DNA of 64,000 bases from DAOUKH01 sp965261455 (GCA_965261455.1 OZ253453.1:2604001-2668000), one strand, 5' to 3'. Positions 54,514-63,557 are shown, numbered from the stretch's first letter. The notes: generated by a model not told the origin, from the letters alone. Program-made: numbers and translations.

Positions 54514-56769
54514 ATGTCTCCACAAGAGGACATCACCGAAAGCCGCGAACCCCGTTGGTGGGTCGAGATGACCCGTGTGAAGGGGCGCCCACATCGTAGA
54601 TCCGGGGACTATGCCGTGGGGGGCGCTCTGACTTCGCCACGGCGCGACAAGGGTGGCAAAGACATTTACACGAGTATGCGCCAGGTACGGGATGGGGACA
54701 TTTGCATTCACCTGACCGACCGCACAGCGATCACCGGGATAAGCCGTATCGCTGGTGCATGCGAGGAATTCTCTCCAAGCCAAGTCGGCCTCGACCTCGA
54801 GGAGGTGCTCATCCCCAGCGATGAAGGCTACCTCGTCCGCCTCCACGGCTATCAAGCGCTCAACCCACCCTTGCAACACAGTGAAATCATCAAGGAGGAG
54901 TTCCGTGAACGACTCCTGGCCGTTCATAAGACAGATCACGTTTTCTATGATCAGAACCTTCAATTGAAGCAGGGTGGCTTCTTGACCTCAGCACCCCCAG
55001 AACTCATCGACGTGCTTGACGAGGCATACCGTAAGGTTTCAGGCCAGACGCTTAGGGAGGTCGTGGGGGAGGATGGCGCTATGGCGCCGAGCGCCCGGTG
55101 GGACACGTTCATCGAATGGGCGAGGCGATTCTACGAATGGGAGCGCTTCGATGAAGAGGAGCGGGACTACAAGTTAGAGATCGCGGCGAATCTCAAAGCA
55201 GCGAAGGACAGCCTTCTAGAAAGTAGCCCTGATTGGGGAGAAAAACTAGAGGCGGCTTTCGGCCCGCCCAACAACCTAGTCTATTGGTATGACCGTTCTG
55301 CGTTCTTGAAACTGCTCGACTCAAACCGTGAGGGGTTTGAGTCGACCCTACGCCGGTTCTGGGAAGTGGAAACCGATGTCTCCCCGGAGGAACGCGTGCG
55401 AGGGTTCGCTGATGGTGTTGCGAGCCTCGGCTTCCGGCTGATGCCCGATACTCTGGCTTCGTTCCTGTTGATGGCCGACGATGGTACGCAATATCCGATA
55501 TATCGAGCCACGCCCTATAAGGACGCGTACCGGCTGACAGGGTCTGCGTCCCCTCGACGCGGGACCAAGAGTTGGGATCGGTATGGATATGCGCTCAGCT
55601 TTGTCGACGAGTTCATTCAGCGGGCGGCTGCTAGTGGGCTGCGGATTCAGGATCGCCTTGACGCTCAGTCGCTGATTTGGTGCGTGACGAGCAAGACGCC
55701 GGAGGAGTGGCCGCAAAGGGTCACAGATGCCCACGATGCCTACCGCAAGGACGGTGCGACGCCGCCACCTGGCCCTGAGCCACCACCTGGCCACCCGTCG
55801 GAACCGGTCAATACCGGCTCTACCGACCCTTGGACGGCGGACAAGGTAGCGGAGCTTGCCAAGGAACTCCTGTGGGAGCCTGTCCACCTGCAGAAGATCA
55901 TCGACGGGCTGCAGGACAAGCGGCAGGTGATCTTCCAGGGGCCGCCGGGGACAGGGAAGACCTACGTGGCCAAGCGCATCGCCGAATGGTGCAAGGAGCA
56001 TGGCGGGGACTACCGCATTGTTCAGTTCCACCCTTCCTATGCCTACGAGGACTTCATAGAGGGGTTCCGGCCCAGGCTCACCGAGGGAGGACAAGCAGGC
56101 TTCACGCTCACCGAAGGCCCGCTGCGGCGTATCGCCGAGCAGGCCCGCGCCAAGCCGGACGCCACCTTCATCCTCGTGATCGACGAGATCAACCGCGGCA
56201 ACCTCTCCAAGGTGCTTGGAGAGCTTTACTTCCTTCTGGAGTACCGGGATGAGAAGGTGGCGCTCCAATATAGCAACGAGCCGTTCAGCCTGCCCAAGAA
56301 CCTCTGGTTCATCGGTACGATGAACACGACGGACCGCTCGATTGCCCTCGTGGACGCGGCTCTGCGCCGCCGGTTTTACTTCTTCAACTTCTTCCCCGAC
56401 AAGCCTCCGATCAAGAACCTGCTGCGCGACTGGGTCGCGGAGAACAAGCCTGAGGCGAAGTGGGTCGCCGACCTGGTCGACTTGGCGAACCGCAAGCTGG
56501 AAGATCGGCACCTGGGCATCGGCCCCAGTTACTTCATGAAGAATACTCCGCAACTCAACGAACACCGGGTTCGCTTCATCTGGGAGCAAGCGGTCATCCC
56601 CTACATCGAGGAGCAGTGCTTCGGCGACGAGGCTAGGCTCGAAGCGTTTGACTTCGACCGGCTGATGGGGGAGCTCGACGGAACGTCCGCCGAGCCTGCT
56701 GCGGGCAACGCCGGGACGGACGGCGCGGCAGGTGAGGAGAACGAGCAGTCTGAGCAAGCGGGCGAGTGA
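54514..56769 (+). CDS. mcrB: McrB-type AAA+ GTPase with N-terminal EVE-like domain
   Basis: A 751-residue McrB-like protein. The N-terminus (about 15-120; RWWVEMTRV, then GDICIHLTDRTAITGISRI) resembles an EVE/PUA-type domain used to read modified bases. Residues about 130-440 are a middle region of unclear fold ending in a Pro-rich linker. The AAA+ GTPase core has Walker A GPPGTGKT, Walker B VIDEINRGNLSKVLGELY and the McrB signature MNTTDRSIALVDAALRRRF. A Gly/Glu-rich tail ends it. McrB with McrC cleaves DNA carrying modified cytosines (type IV restriction). ATG at 54514 has GGAAGGGGG upstream. mcrC overlaps at TGATG. AT content is higher in the 5' half. Confidence 0.92.
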   Translation: MSPQEDITESREPRWWVEMTRVKGRPHRRSGDYAVGGALTSPRRDKGGKDIYTSMRQVRDGDICIHLTDRTAITGISRIAGACEEFSPSQVGLDLEEVLIPSDEGYLVRLHGYQALNPPLQHSEIIKEEFRERLLAVHKTDHVFYDQNLQLKQGGFLTSAPPELIDVLDEAYRKVSGQTLREVVGEDGAMAPSARWDTFIEWARRFYEWERFDEEERDYKLEIAANLKAAKDSLLESSPDWGEKLEAAFGPPNNLVYWYDRSAFLKLLDSNREGFESTLRRFWEVETDVSPEERVRGFADGVASLGFRLMPDTLASFLLMADDGTQYPIYRATPYKDAYRLTGSASPRRGTKSWDRYGYALSFVDEFIQRAAASGLRIQDRLDAQSLIWCVTSKTPEEWPQRVTDAHDAYRKDGATPPPGPEPPPGHPSEPVNTGSTDPWTADKVAELAKELLWEPVHLQKIIDGLQDKRQVIFQGPPGTGKTYVAKRIAEWCKEHGGDYRIVQFHPSYAYEDFIEGFRPRLTEGGQAGFTLTEGPLRRIAEQARAKPDATFILVIDEINRGNLSKVLGELYFLLEYRDEKVALQYSNEPFSLPKNLWFIGTMNTTDRSIALVDAALRRRFYFFNFFPDKPPIKNLLRDWVAENKPEAKWVADLVDLANRKLEDRHLGIGPSYFMKNTPQLNEHRVRFIWEQAVIPYIEEQCFGDEARLEAFDFDRLMGELDGTSAEPAAGNAGTDGAAGEENEQSEQAGE

Positions 56770-57974
56770 TGGCGACGCTTGAGCTCAAGGAATACAAGGA
56801 GCATTCCTGGAGCGCCCCGCTCGACAGCACCCAACTGCGGGCCTTAAAGGACGCGCATATCGGGGTGGCGCCCTCGCCCGACGAGGACGGCGGGTACATC
56901 CTCACGCCGTCGTCCTACGTCGGTGCGGTGAACGTCGGCGACCTCGCCGTCGTTGTGCGGCCGAAGGTCTCCATGGATCGTGTCATGTTCCTGCTCACCT
57001 ACGCGATGGACCCCAAGCACTGGCGGCGGGATTCCTTCGAGTTGGAACGCGCCGCCGACGTGCTCGAAGCGATCGCCTTCGCCTTCGCACATCGCACGAG
57101 GCAGGCCATCCACCGCGGCCTGCTCCAGGGCTACCGGCGGGAGGAGGAGGCGCTCAACACGGTGCGGGGACGCATCCGCTTCGGCGACCAAATCGGGCGG
57201 CGCTTCGGTATCTCCCTGCCCATCGAGGTCGCCTTCGACGAGTTTACCGAGGACATCGAGGAGAACCGGCTGCTCAAGACCGCGATTCACCGGCTGGGTT
57301 ACACCTACATCCGCTCCGGGGCCGCCAGACAGGAGGTCCGACGTCTTCGGCCCGCCTTCACCACCGTCGGGCTCGGCTCGTACCGTCGGGGGGCGCCGCC
57401 CGAGGTCCGCTACACCCGTCTGAACGAGCACTACCGCCCGGCGGTGGAGCTGGCGCGCCTCATCATCGAGAACTCAAGCCTGGAGCTGTTCCATGGCGAG
57501 GTCGTCGGCGCCGCCTTCCTCATCGACATGAACAAAGTGTTCGAGCAATTCCTCTACGTCGCGCTGAGAGAGGCGCTTGGCCTCTCTAGAACCCAGTGGA
57601 AGCGAGGAGCGGGCCTTCATCTCGACGAGGGGAAGCACATCACGATGCAGCCGGATCTATCCTGGTGGGCCGGATCTCGGCCGGTCTTTGTCGGCGATGC
57701 GAAGTACAAGAAGCTCGAATCAGAAGCATTCAAGCACGCCGACATCTACCAGATGCTCGCCTACTGCACGGCAGCCGACCTGCCCTCGGGCCTGCTGGTC
57801 TACGCGGCGGACGAGGGCGAGCCGAGGTCGTACCGGATCAAGCACGCGGGCAAGACCATTGAGGTGGCCTCGCTTGACCTTAGCGGCACGCCGGAAGCTA
57901 TTCTTGCTGAGGTCGGCAGGCTCGCTGACCGCGTCAGGTTTCACGCACGGGCGCCGGCTCGGCGCGCCGCCTGA
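56769..57974 (+). CDS. mcrC: McrC nuclease subunit
   Basis: A 401-residue McrC. The N-terminal domain contacts McrB; the C-terminal PD-(D/E)xK nuclease shows LIDMNKVFEQFLYVAL, QPDLSWW with Asp, and VFVGDAKYKKL with the catalytic Asp-x-Lys, followed by HADIYQMLAYC. Its ATG overlaps the mcrB stop by one base (an in-frame GTG one codon earlier is possible). Together they form a two-gene type IV restriction system. A dispersed palindromic element follows the stop. Confidence 0.93.
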   Translation: MATLELKEYKEHSWSAPLDSTQLRALKDAHIGVAPSPDEDGGYILTPSSYVGAVNVGDLAVVVRPKVSMDRVMFLLTYAMDPKHWRRDSFELERAADVLEAIAFAFAHRTRQAIHRGLLQGYRREEEALNTVRGRIRFGDQIGRRFGISLPIEVAFDEFTEDIEENRLLKTAIHRLGYTYIRSGAARQEVRRLRPAFTTVGLGSYRRGAPPEVRYTRLNEHYRPAVELARLIIENSSLELFHGEVVGAAFLIDMNKVFEQFLYVALREALGLSRTQWKRGAGLHLDEGKHITMQPDLSWWAGSRPVFVGDAKYKKLESEAFKHADIYQMLAYCTAADLPSGLLVYAADEGEPRSYRIKHAGKTIEVASLDLSGTPEAILAEVGRLADRVRFHARAPARRAA

Positions 57975-58014
57975 GCACATCGGCGAGCCGGAGGGGCGCC
58001 CCGCGCCCGCCCGC

Positions 58015-58060
58015 GCCTGCGGCGCGTGCCCTCTCTCAGTCTCTCCCGCAGGGAGAGAGG
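58015..58060. repeat. 46-base dispersed hairpin unit
   Basis: Matches 34930-34975 and 49465-49510: GCCTGCGGCGCGTGCCCTCT, a short spacer, then a CTCTCCC/GGGAGAG hairpin. Located 40 bases after mcrC, it may also serve as its terminator. Confidence 0.75.
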
Positions 58061-58075
58061 CTTAGGGTGCGCTGG

Positions 58076-58081
58076 TATAAT
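58076..58081 (+). promoter_or_regulatory. -10 element TATAAT for gatC-gatA
   Basis: Perfect TATAAT, 32 bases before the gatC GTG, directly after the repeat unit. Confidence 0.55.
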
Positions 58082-58113
58082 GGCCGACGCGCCACTTCTT
58101 CCGGAGGCTTTCG

Positions 58114-58404
58114 GTGCCGCTCAGCCGCGACGACGTTGCTCACATCGCTAGCTTGGTGCGCCTCGGCATGTCCGAGGACGAGATTGAGACGCTGCGCGTC
58201 GAGATCTCCGACATTCTGGAGCAGTTCGAGACGTTGAGCGCGGTGGACACCACGGACGTACCCCCGACGGCGCACCCCGGCGGCATGCGCAACATCTTCG
58301 ACGACGACGAGCCCGCCTCGGGCCTGGACGCGGAAGCGGTCCTCTCCAACGCTCCCCTGCGGGAGGACGGCTTCTTCCGCGTCAAGGCCGTCCTGGAAGA
58401 GTAG
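58114..58404 (+). CDS. gatC: Asp-tRNA(Asn)/Glu-tRNA(Gln) amidotransferase subunit C
   Basis: A 96-residue GatC with the family N-terminus VAHIASLVRLGMSEDEIE and the central ILEQFETLSAVDTTDVPPT. It wraps around GatA and helps assemble GatCAB. GTG start at 58114, GGAGG upstream. gatA begins seven bases after its stop. gatB is not nearby. Confidence 0.95.
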   Translation: MPLSRDDVAHIASLVRLGMSEDEIETLRVEISDILEQFETLSAVDTTDVPPTAHPGGMRNIFDDDEPASGLDAEAVLSNAPLREDGFFRVKAVLEE

Positions 58405-58411
58405 CGCGCCG

Positions 58412-59884
58412 GTGGAGCTTCATTCCCTCACGGCCCACGAGGCGGCGGACCTGCTGCGCCGCCGCGAGGTCTCGTCGGTCGAGCTGACGCAGGCGCACCT
58501 CGACCGCATCGCCGCCGTCGAGCCCAGCGTCGAGGCGTTCGTGGCCGTCACGGCCGACCGGGCCCTCGCCGACGCCGAGGCCGCCGACGCGCGGATCGCC
58601 GCAGGGAACGCCGGACCGCTGACCGGCGCGCCGATGCAACTCAAGGACAACATTGTGACCGAAGGCGTGGCGACGACCTGCGCGTCGCGAATGCTGGAGG
58701 GGTTCGTCCCGCCCTACGACGCGACGGTGAGCCTGCGGCTGAAAGAAGCGGGCGCGGTGCTGCTGGGCAAGGGCAACATGGACGAGTTCGCGATGGGCTC
58801 GTCAACGGAGAACTCGGCCTTTCACCCCACGCGCAACCCGTGGGGGCTCGACCGGGTGCCGGGGGGAAGCTCGGGCGGCCCCGCCGCCGCGGTCGCCGCC
58901 GGCGAGGCGCTCTACTCGCTGGGCTCCGACACCGGGGGCAGCATCCGTCAGCCGGCCTCCTTCTGCGGCGTCGTCGGGGTCAAACCCACGTATGGGCTGG
59001 TGAGCCGCTTCGGGCTCGTCGCGTTCGGGAGCTCGCTCGACCAGATCGGCCCGCTGACCAAGGACGTGCGCGACGCGGCGGAGGTCCTCCAGGCCATCGC
59101 GGGCCACGACCCGAACGATTCGACCTCAGCCAACCGGCCCGTTCCGGACTTCTCGGCGGGCCTGGGCAAGGGGATCGCGGGGCTCCGACTCGGCGTGCCG
59201 CGCGAGTACATCGAGGGCATCGACGAGGCGGTGGGCCAGGTGCTCCAGCGCGCCATCAAGAAGCTCGAAGATCTCGGCGCGGTCATCGACTACGACGTCT
59301 CGCTGCCCAGCACGCCGCACGCGCTGGCGGTCTATTACATCGTCGCGCCGTCGGAGGCGTCGACGAACCTGGCGCGGTACGACGGGGTGCGCTTCGGCCC
59401 CAAGGTCACCGACGCGGAGAACATGTGGGACGCGATGGAGAAGGCGCGGCAGCGCGGCTTCGGCCCCGAGGTGAAACGGCGGATCATGCTGGGGGCGTAC
59501 GCGCTCTCCGCCGGCTACTACGACGCCTACTACCTGAAGGCGGCGCGAGTGCGGACGCTGATACGGCGGGAGTTCGAGGCCGCGTTCGAGCGGCTCGACG
59601 CCCTGGTGACCCCCACGTCGCCGACGCTGCCGTTCAAGTTCGGCGAGCGCACCGGCGACCCGGTGGCAATGTACCGCAGCGACGTGGCGACGATTCCGGT
59701 CAACATCGCCGGCGTCCCCGCGCTCTCGGTCCCCGCCGGCTTCCTTGAGGGGCTGCCCGTCGGCTTGCAGATCATCGGGCCCGCGTTCAGCGAGCCGACG
59801 CTCTTCCAAATCGCCCACGCCTACGAGCAGGCGTCGGGCTGGAGCAAGCTCCGCGCTCCGGTCAACCCCGCGCCCGCCGGCTAG
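58412..59884 (+). CDS. gatA: Asp-tRNA(Asn)/Glu-tRNA(Gln) amidotransferase subunit A
   Basis: A 490-residue amidase-signature enzyme with the Ser-cisSer-Lys triad: Lys78 in MQLKDNI, Ser153/154 in PGGSSGG, and nucleophile Ser177 in GSDTGGS. It frees ammonia from glutamine for transamidation of Glu-tRNA(Gln) or Asp-tRNA(Asn). Motifs RVPGGSSGG and YGLVSRFGLVAFGSSLDQIG support GatA over a general amidase. GTG start. An Lrp/AsnC-type gene follows with its own TACAAT. Confidence 0.95.
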   Translation: MELHSLTAHEAADLLRRREVSSVELTQAHLDRIAAVEPSVEAFVAVTADRALADAEAADARIAAGNAGPLTGAPMQLKDNIVTEGVATTCASRMLEGFVPPYDATVSLRLKEAGAVLLGKGNMDEFAMGSSTENSAFHPTRNPWGLDRVPGGSSGGPAAAVAAGEALYSLGSDTGGSIRQPASFCGVVGVKPTYGLVSRFGLVAFGSSLDQIGPLTKDVRDAAEVLQAIAGHDPNDSTSANRPVPDFSAGLGKGIAGLRLGVPREYIEGIDEAVGQVLQRAIKKLEDLGAVIDYDVSLPSTPHALAVYYIVAPSEASTNLARYDGVRFGPKVTDAENMWDAMEKARQRGFGPEVKRRIMLGAYALSAGYYDAYYLKAARVRTLIRREFEAAFERLDALVTPTSPTLPFKFGERTGDPVAMYRSDVATIPVNIAGVPALSVPAGFLEGLPVGLQIIGPAFSEPTLFQIAHAYEQASGWSKLRAPVNPAPAG

Positions 59885-59909
59885 GGCCGCGCCGCAGGCC
59901 CCGCGCCTG

Positions 59910-59915
59910 TACAAT
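59910..59915 (+). promoter_or_regulatory. -10 element TACAAT for the Lrp/AsnC-type gene
   Basis: TG-TACAAT 32 bases before the ATG at 59948. Confidence 0.5.
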
Positions 59916-59947
59916 GGCCGCGCCCAGCAGGGTCACGGAGCAGAGCC

Positions 59948-60427
59948 ATGGAAGAGATTCTCAAGATCCTCGAGTCCGACGCGCGCGCGTCCTACGAGAC
60001 CATTGCGACGATGACGGGCCGCGACGCCGCCGAGGTGGAACGCGTGGTGAAGGAGGCCCAGGACTCCGGCGTCATCGTCCGCCACCGGACCATGGTGAAC
60101 TGGGAGAAGCTGGGGCGCCGGGACGTTTGGGCGCTCATCGAGGTGCAGATCGTCCCCGAGCGCGAGGTCGGCTTCGACGCCGTCGCCGAGCGCATTTACC
60201 GCTTTCCCGAGGCGCGCTCCGTCTACCTTGTCTCCGGCACGTACGACCTTGCCGTGCTGGTCACCGCGGCGGACATCTACGAGGTGTCGCGCTTCGTCTC
60301 CGACAAGCTGGCCACGATCGCCGGCGTCACGGACACGGTGACGCACTTCCTGCTCAAGCGCTACAAGGAAGACTACGAGGTCCTAGTGGAGCAGGACGAG
60401 GACCGCCGGCAGCCGATGCAGCCGTAG
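59948..60427 (+). CDS. Lrp/AsnC-family transcriptional regulator
   Basis: A 159-residue regulator. An N-terminal winged-helix region is present (ILKILESDARASYETIATMT, VERVVKEAQDSGVIVRHRTM), and a C-terminal RAM/AsnC ligand domain reads ALIEVQIVPE and VYLVSGTYDLAVLVTA. It probably binds an amino acid and controls nearby or remote operons. GGAG lies before the ATG. No operator was identified. A repeat element follows its stop. Confidence 0.9.
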   Translation: MEEILKILESDARASYETIATMTGRDAAEVERVVKEAQDSGVIVRHRTMVNWEKLGRRDVWALIEVQIVPEREVGFDAVAERIYRFPEARSVYLVSGTYDLAVLVTAADIYEVSRFVSDKLATIAGVTDTVTHFLLKRYKEDYEVLVEQDEDRRQPMQP

Positions 60428-60507
60428 CGGGGCTTGTGTAGCCGAGGTTAGGGCGCGGAGGCGATGGGCTTCGGTGGCCGCTGGTGGTTGCCGAGGGGTC
60501 GCCTCAC

Positions 60508-60790
60508 CTCAATCCTCTCCCGTTGGAGACCTTTGCGTAACTGGGGCGACAGGCTCCGGCAAGGTCGCGCGGCCCCCGCCTCCCCCCGCCCTCACCCCAA
60601 CCCTCTCCCAGCGGGAGAGGGGGCAAGACCTCCCCACCGCCAACCCCCTCGCTCCCGAGGCTGGGTTGTACAAGGGTCTCCGTTGGGAGAGGAGGTAAGA
60701 CCCCCACCCTCTTCTCGTCAAGGCCGGAGGCTGGCGTGTTCTCCCTCCGCTGAATTACCCCAAAGGGTTCCGCAAGGTCTCCGGAGTCGA
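60508..60790. repeat. Most complete dispersed palindromic element, with inverted arms
   Basis: The intergenic region 60428-60793 has no gene. The left arm CTCTCCCGTTGGAGACCTTT (near 60515) is nearly the reverse complement of the right arm AAGGGTCTCCGTTGGGAGAG (near 60672). Between them lie a GACAGGCTCCGG segment shared with 49.3 kb and the conserved 50-base unit (60578-60628) with its CTCTCCC-AGC-GGGAGAG palindrome. A second partial right arm (CCGCAAGGTCTCCGG) is near 60769, just before the amidase stop. Confidence 0.8.
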
Positions 60791-60793
60791 AGA

Positions 60794-62203
60794 CTACTTG
60801 CCGAATTTCCGGTCGCCGGCGGCGGGCGGGCGGCGGGTGTGCCAGTCGGTGGCGTTCTGGTAGGCGTGGCCGATTCTGACCAGCGCCGCCTCGTCGAAGT
60901 GATGGGCCACGAGCTGCATGCTGATGGGCAGGCCCGATCTGGTGAAGCCGCAGGGGACGGAGACGCCGGGCAGGCCGGTGAGGGGAAGGGATACGGTGCA
61001 GCGCCCCACGCTGGACACGCCGTCGGGTGACAACGGCGACTCGTCGGGATGGAACGCGGGCATCGGCGTCGTCGGATAGAGCAGGACGTCGACTTCGGAG
61101 AGCGCTTCTAGGTACTCCTGAATGAGGAGGGTCCGCATCTGCTGCGCCTGGATGTAGGTCACGGCGGGAGTGATTGAGCCCTGTTCGAACATCGAGCGCA
61201 CCGGTTGGCTGAAGTCGTGGGGCCGGGTAGTGAGGGCCTTCCTGTGCGCGGCGGCGCCCTCGCAGAGCATCGTCGTCATCAGGGCGGCACCGGCCGCTTC
61301 GGCGTGGGGGATCTCGACCTTCTTGAAGCTGGCGCCGAGGTGGTCGAGGGCGCGGCGGGCGGCGTCGATGGCTTGGCCGACTTCCGGGTCGAGCTCGTCG
61401 AAGAAGTAGTTCTCGGGTATGCCGATGCGCACGCCGTCGAGGCGGGGGCGCAGGCGCTCGGTCAGGGTGGGCGGACGTGCGGCGTTGGTCGTGGGGTCGG
61501 CGGGATCGTGGCCGATGATGTCCTGGAGGACGAGGGCGGCGTCGTAGACGGTGCGGGTCAGTGGGCCGGCGTGATCGAGCGACCATGCGAGCGGCATCAT
61601 CCCGCGGCGGCTCACGCGCCCGTAGGTTGGCTTGAAACCAACGACGCCGCAGAAGGACGCCGGAATGCGGATAGAGCCGCCGGTATCGCTACCAATCGAG
61701 GCGTAGACCATACCGGAGGCGACGGCGACGCCGGAGCCGCTGCTCGACCCGCCGGCGGTCCGGGTGTGGTCCCACGGATTCACGGCGGGGCCGTACTCGG
61801 GTTGGACGCCGCCGAGGGCGAACTCGGTCATGTTGGCCTTGCCGGCGATGACCGCGCCCGCTGCGCGCAGCCGCTCGGCGACGGCGGAGTCCCGCGTGGC
61901 TACGTTGTCGGCGAAAATCTTCGAGCCGACGGTGGTCTTGAGGCCGGCGACGTCGTAGAGGTCTTTGAGCGAGATGGGGATGCCGTGCAGGGGGCCGTCG
62001 ATGCTGCCGCGAGCGAGGCGGCGGTCAGCCTTGGCGGCCTCCTCGAAGGCCGGGCCGGCCATGACGGAGATGAAGGCGTTGAGCGCCGGCTCGTCGCGCT
62101 CGATGCGGCGCAGGCAAGAGTCGAGGACCTCGGCGCAGGAGGCGCGCTGCGACCGGATGATGCGGGAGGTGTCCTCGATAGTAAGGTCGCAGAGATCGTT
62201 CAT
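60794..62203 (-). CDS. Amidase-signature hydrolase paired with a GatC-like subunit
   Basis: A 469-residue amidase with the triad Lys80 (ISLKDLY), Ser153-155 (AGGSSSGSG) and Ser177 (GSDTGGS). It differs from the nearby GatA: there is no GatA-type RVPGGSSGG context, and TYGRVSRRGMMPLAWSLDHA points to a small-molecule amidase. Its ATG overlaps the stop of a 67-residue GatC-like gene (ATGA), an arrangement like the AtzE/AtzG biuret-pathway amidase pair. Substrate unknown. Confidence 0.88.
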   Translation of the reverse strand: MNDLCDLTIEDTSRIIRSQRASCAEVLDSCLRRIERDEPALNAFISVMAGPAFEEAAKADRRLARGSIDGPLHGIPISLKDLYDVAGLKTTVGSKIFADNVATRDSAVAERLRAAGAVIAGKANMTEFALGGVQPEYGPAVNPWDHTRTAGGSSSGSGVAVASGMVYASIGSDTGGSIRIPASFCGVVGFKPTYGRVSRRGMMPLAWSLDHAGPLTRTVYDAALVLQDIIGHDPADPTTNAARPPTLTERLRPRLDGVRIGIPENYFFDELDPEVGQAIDAARRALDHLGASFKKVEIPHAEAAGAALMTTMLCEGAAAHRKALTTRPHDFSQPVRSMFEQGSITPAVTYIQAQQMRTLLIQEYLEALSEVDVLLYPTTPMPAFHPDESPLSPDGVSSVGRCTVSLPLTGLPGVSVPCGFTRSGLPISMQLVAHHFDEAALVRIGHAYQNATDWHTRRPPAAGDRKFGK

Positions 62204-62403
62204 CGGGGCTGACTCGGCGGGAGGAAGTGGATGAGGAGGGGTTCGACGCCGTCGAGGTCGATCGCATCGAGCTTCGCCATGTTGCGGGCCACGGAGCGCG
62301 CCTCGCCTTCGAGCCGCTCGATGTCGCCGTCATCGACCTGCAAGCCCACGAAGCGCGCCATCTCGGCGAGCGCCTCTTTCGAGAGCGGCGTCTCTTGGGT
62401 CAT
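62200..62403 (-). CDS. GatC/AtzG-like small subunit
   Basis: A 67-residue protein with the GatC-like pattern: EALAEMARFVGLQVDDGDIE, then RLEGEARSVARNMAKLDAID and LDGVEPLLI. It lacks GatC's C-terminal part. GAGGAGG precedes the ATG at 62403; the upstream extension is not needed. Coupled by ATGA overlap to the amidase, it probably wraps around or stabilises that enzyme as AtzG does AtzE. A TATAAA lies 57 bases upstream. Confidence 0.78.
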   Translation of the reverse strand: MTQETPLSKEALAEMARFVGLQVDDGDIERLEGEARSVARNMAKLDAIDLDGVEPLLIHFLPPSQPR

Positions 62404-62459
62404 CGAGTCCTCCTCATGCGCCGGCGGCCTAGTCTCCGGCATCCGTCTCGTCGTATCGG

Positions 62460-62465
62460 TTTATA
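62460..62465 (-). promoter_or_regulatory. -10-like TATAAA for the GatC-like/amidase pair
   Basis: Minus-strand TATAAA 57 bases before the ATG at 62403, just after the amidohydrolase stop. Confidence 0.35.
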
Positions 62466-62471
62466 CGCGGC

Positions 62472-63557
62472 TCAGGCGCCGCCGTCTCTCTCCAAGCCGT
62501 AGCAGCGGACCGCGTTCTCGCCGAGGATCTTCGCCTTCGAGGTCTCGGAGAGGTCGGCGCGGTCGGCGAGCTCCTTCACCACACCGGGGAAGATGCCGTC
62601 GGGGTGGGGATAGTCGGAGGCGAAGATGATGGTGTCGTCGCCCATGGCCTGGATGATGCCGGGAATGATGGCCTCGTCGGGGTCGGCGGAGATATAGCAC
62701 TGGCGGTCCCAGTACTCGTCGGCCTTCATGGGCAGGGGGGCGCTGGCGTGGCCCCAGTATTCGAGGTGGTGGTTGATGCGCTCGATCCAGTGCGCGATCC
62801 AGCCGCACCCCGATTCGAGGGAGGCGACGCGCAGGTTGGGATGGCGCTCGAGGACGCCGCCGCAGATGAGGTTGAGCACGCCCATCTGCTGCTCGTGGGG
62901 GTGCGAGACGACGTGGCGGAAGAGGAAGTTGTCGTAGCGGTCGAGGCCCGATTGGGGCACGTTCTGGGTGGTGCCTTCGTGCAGGCACAGGGGAACGCCG
63001 AGCTCTTCGAGCAGCGACCACATGGGATCGAAGTACGGTTCGTGGAGGTTGCGCCCGCCGACGGGGTTGGGCCGCCACATTACGCCTTTTGCGCCGAGCT
63101 CGCCGACGGCGCGGCGGGTCTCTTTCATTGCCGCGTAGACGTCGGCCTGAGGCACGACGGCGACGGTAATGAGCCGTTTGGGGTCGGTTTTGGCGAAGTC
63201 GCAGAGCCAGTTGTTGTAGGCGCGGCAGAGAGCGGAGGCGACCTCGGGGTCTTGGACGGCGGCGAAGTGGAGGCCCGCGGTGGGGAACATCACGGAGGCG
63301 TCCATGCCCTCGTCGTCCATGTCTTCGAGGCGGGCGCGAGCGTCGCTGCCGCCCTTGCGCCGCCGGGAGGGGCCGGGGTTCGGGTTGCGGGGGATGTAGG
63401 GCTGCATGCGGCCTTCGAGGAGGGTGCGGAGACGGCCCTGGGAGTCGGTGACGAGTCCGGGCGCCATGCCGTGAAAGCGCTCTTCCAGGTAACGCGGCCA
63501 CATGGACTCGGGTTCGAGCACGTGACCATCTGAATCGACGACGCGGTAACGGGGCAT
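62472..63557 (-). CDS. Amidohydrolase (amidohydrolase_2 family)
   Basis: A 361-residue intact member of the same family as the frameshifted gene at 148-1285. The N-terminal metal motif is VVDSDGHVLE (D-x-H type), with LCLHEGTT and VVSHPHEQQMG in the middle and the C-terminal FASDYPHPDGIFPG. It probably binds one or more metal ions and hydrolyses or decarboxylates an organic acid. GGAGGAG lies upstream of the ATG at 63557. It is co-directional with the amidase pair (68-base gap). Substrate unknown. Confidence 0.88.
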   Translation of the reverse strand: MPRYRVVDSDGHVLEPESMWPRYLEERFHGMAPGLVTDSQGRLRTLLEGRMQPYIPRNPNPGPSRRRKGGSDARARLEDMDDEGMDASVMFPTAGLHFAAVQDPEVASALCRAYNNWLCDFAKTDPKRLITVAVVPQADVYAAMKETRRAVGELGAKGVMWRPNPVGGRNLHEPYFDPMWSLLEELGVPLCLHEGTTQNVPQSGLDRYDNFLFRHVVSHPHEQQMGVLNLICGGVLERHPNLRVASLESGCGWIAHWIERINHHLEYWGHASAPLPMKADEYWDRQCYISADPDEAIIPGIIQAMGDDTIIFASDYPHPDGIFPGVVKELADRADLSETSKAKILGENAVRCYGLERDGGA

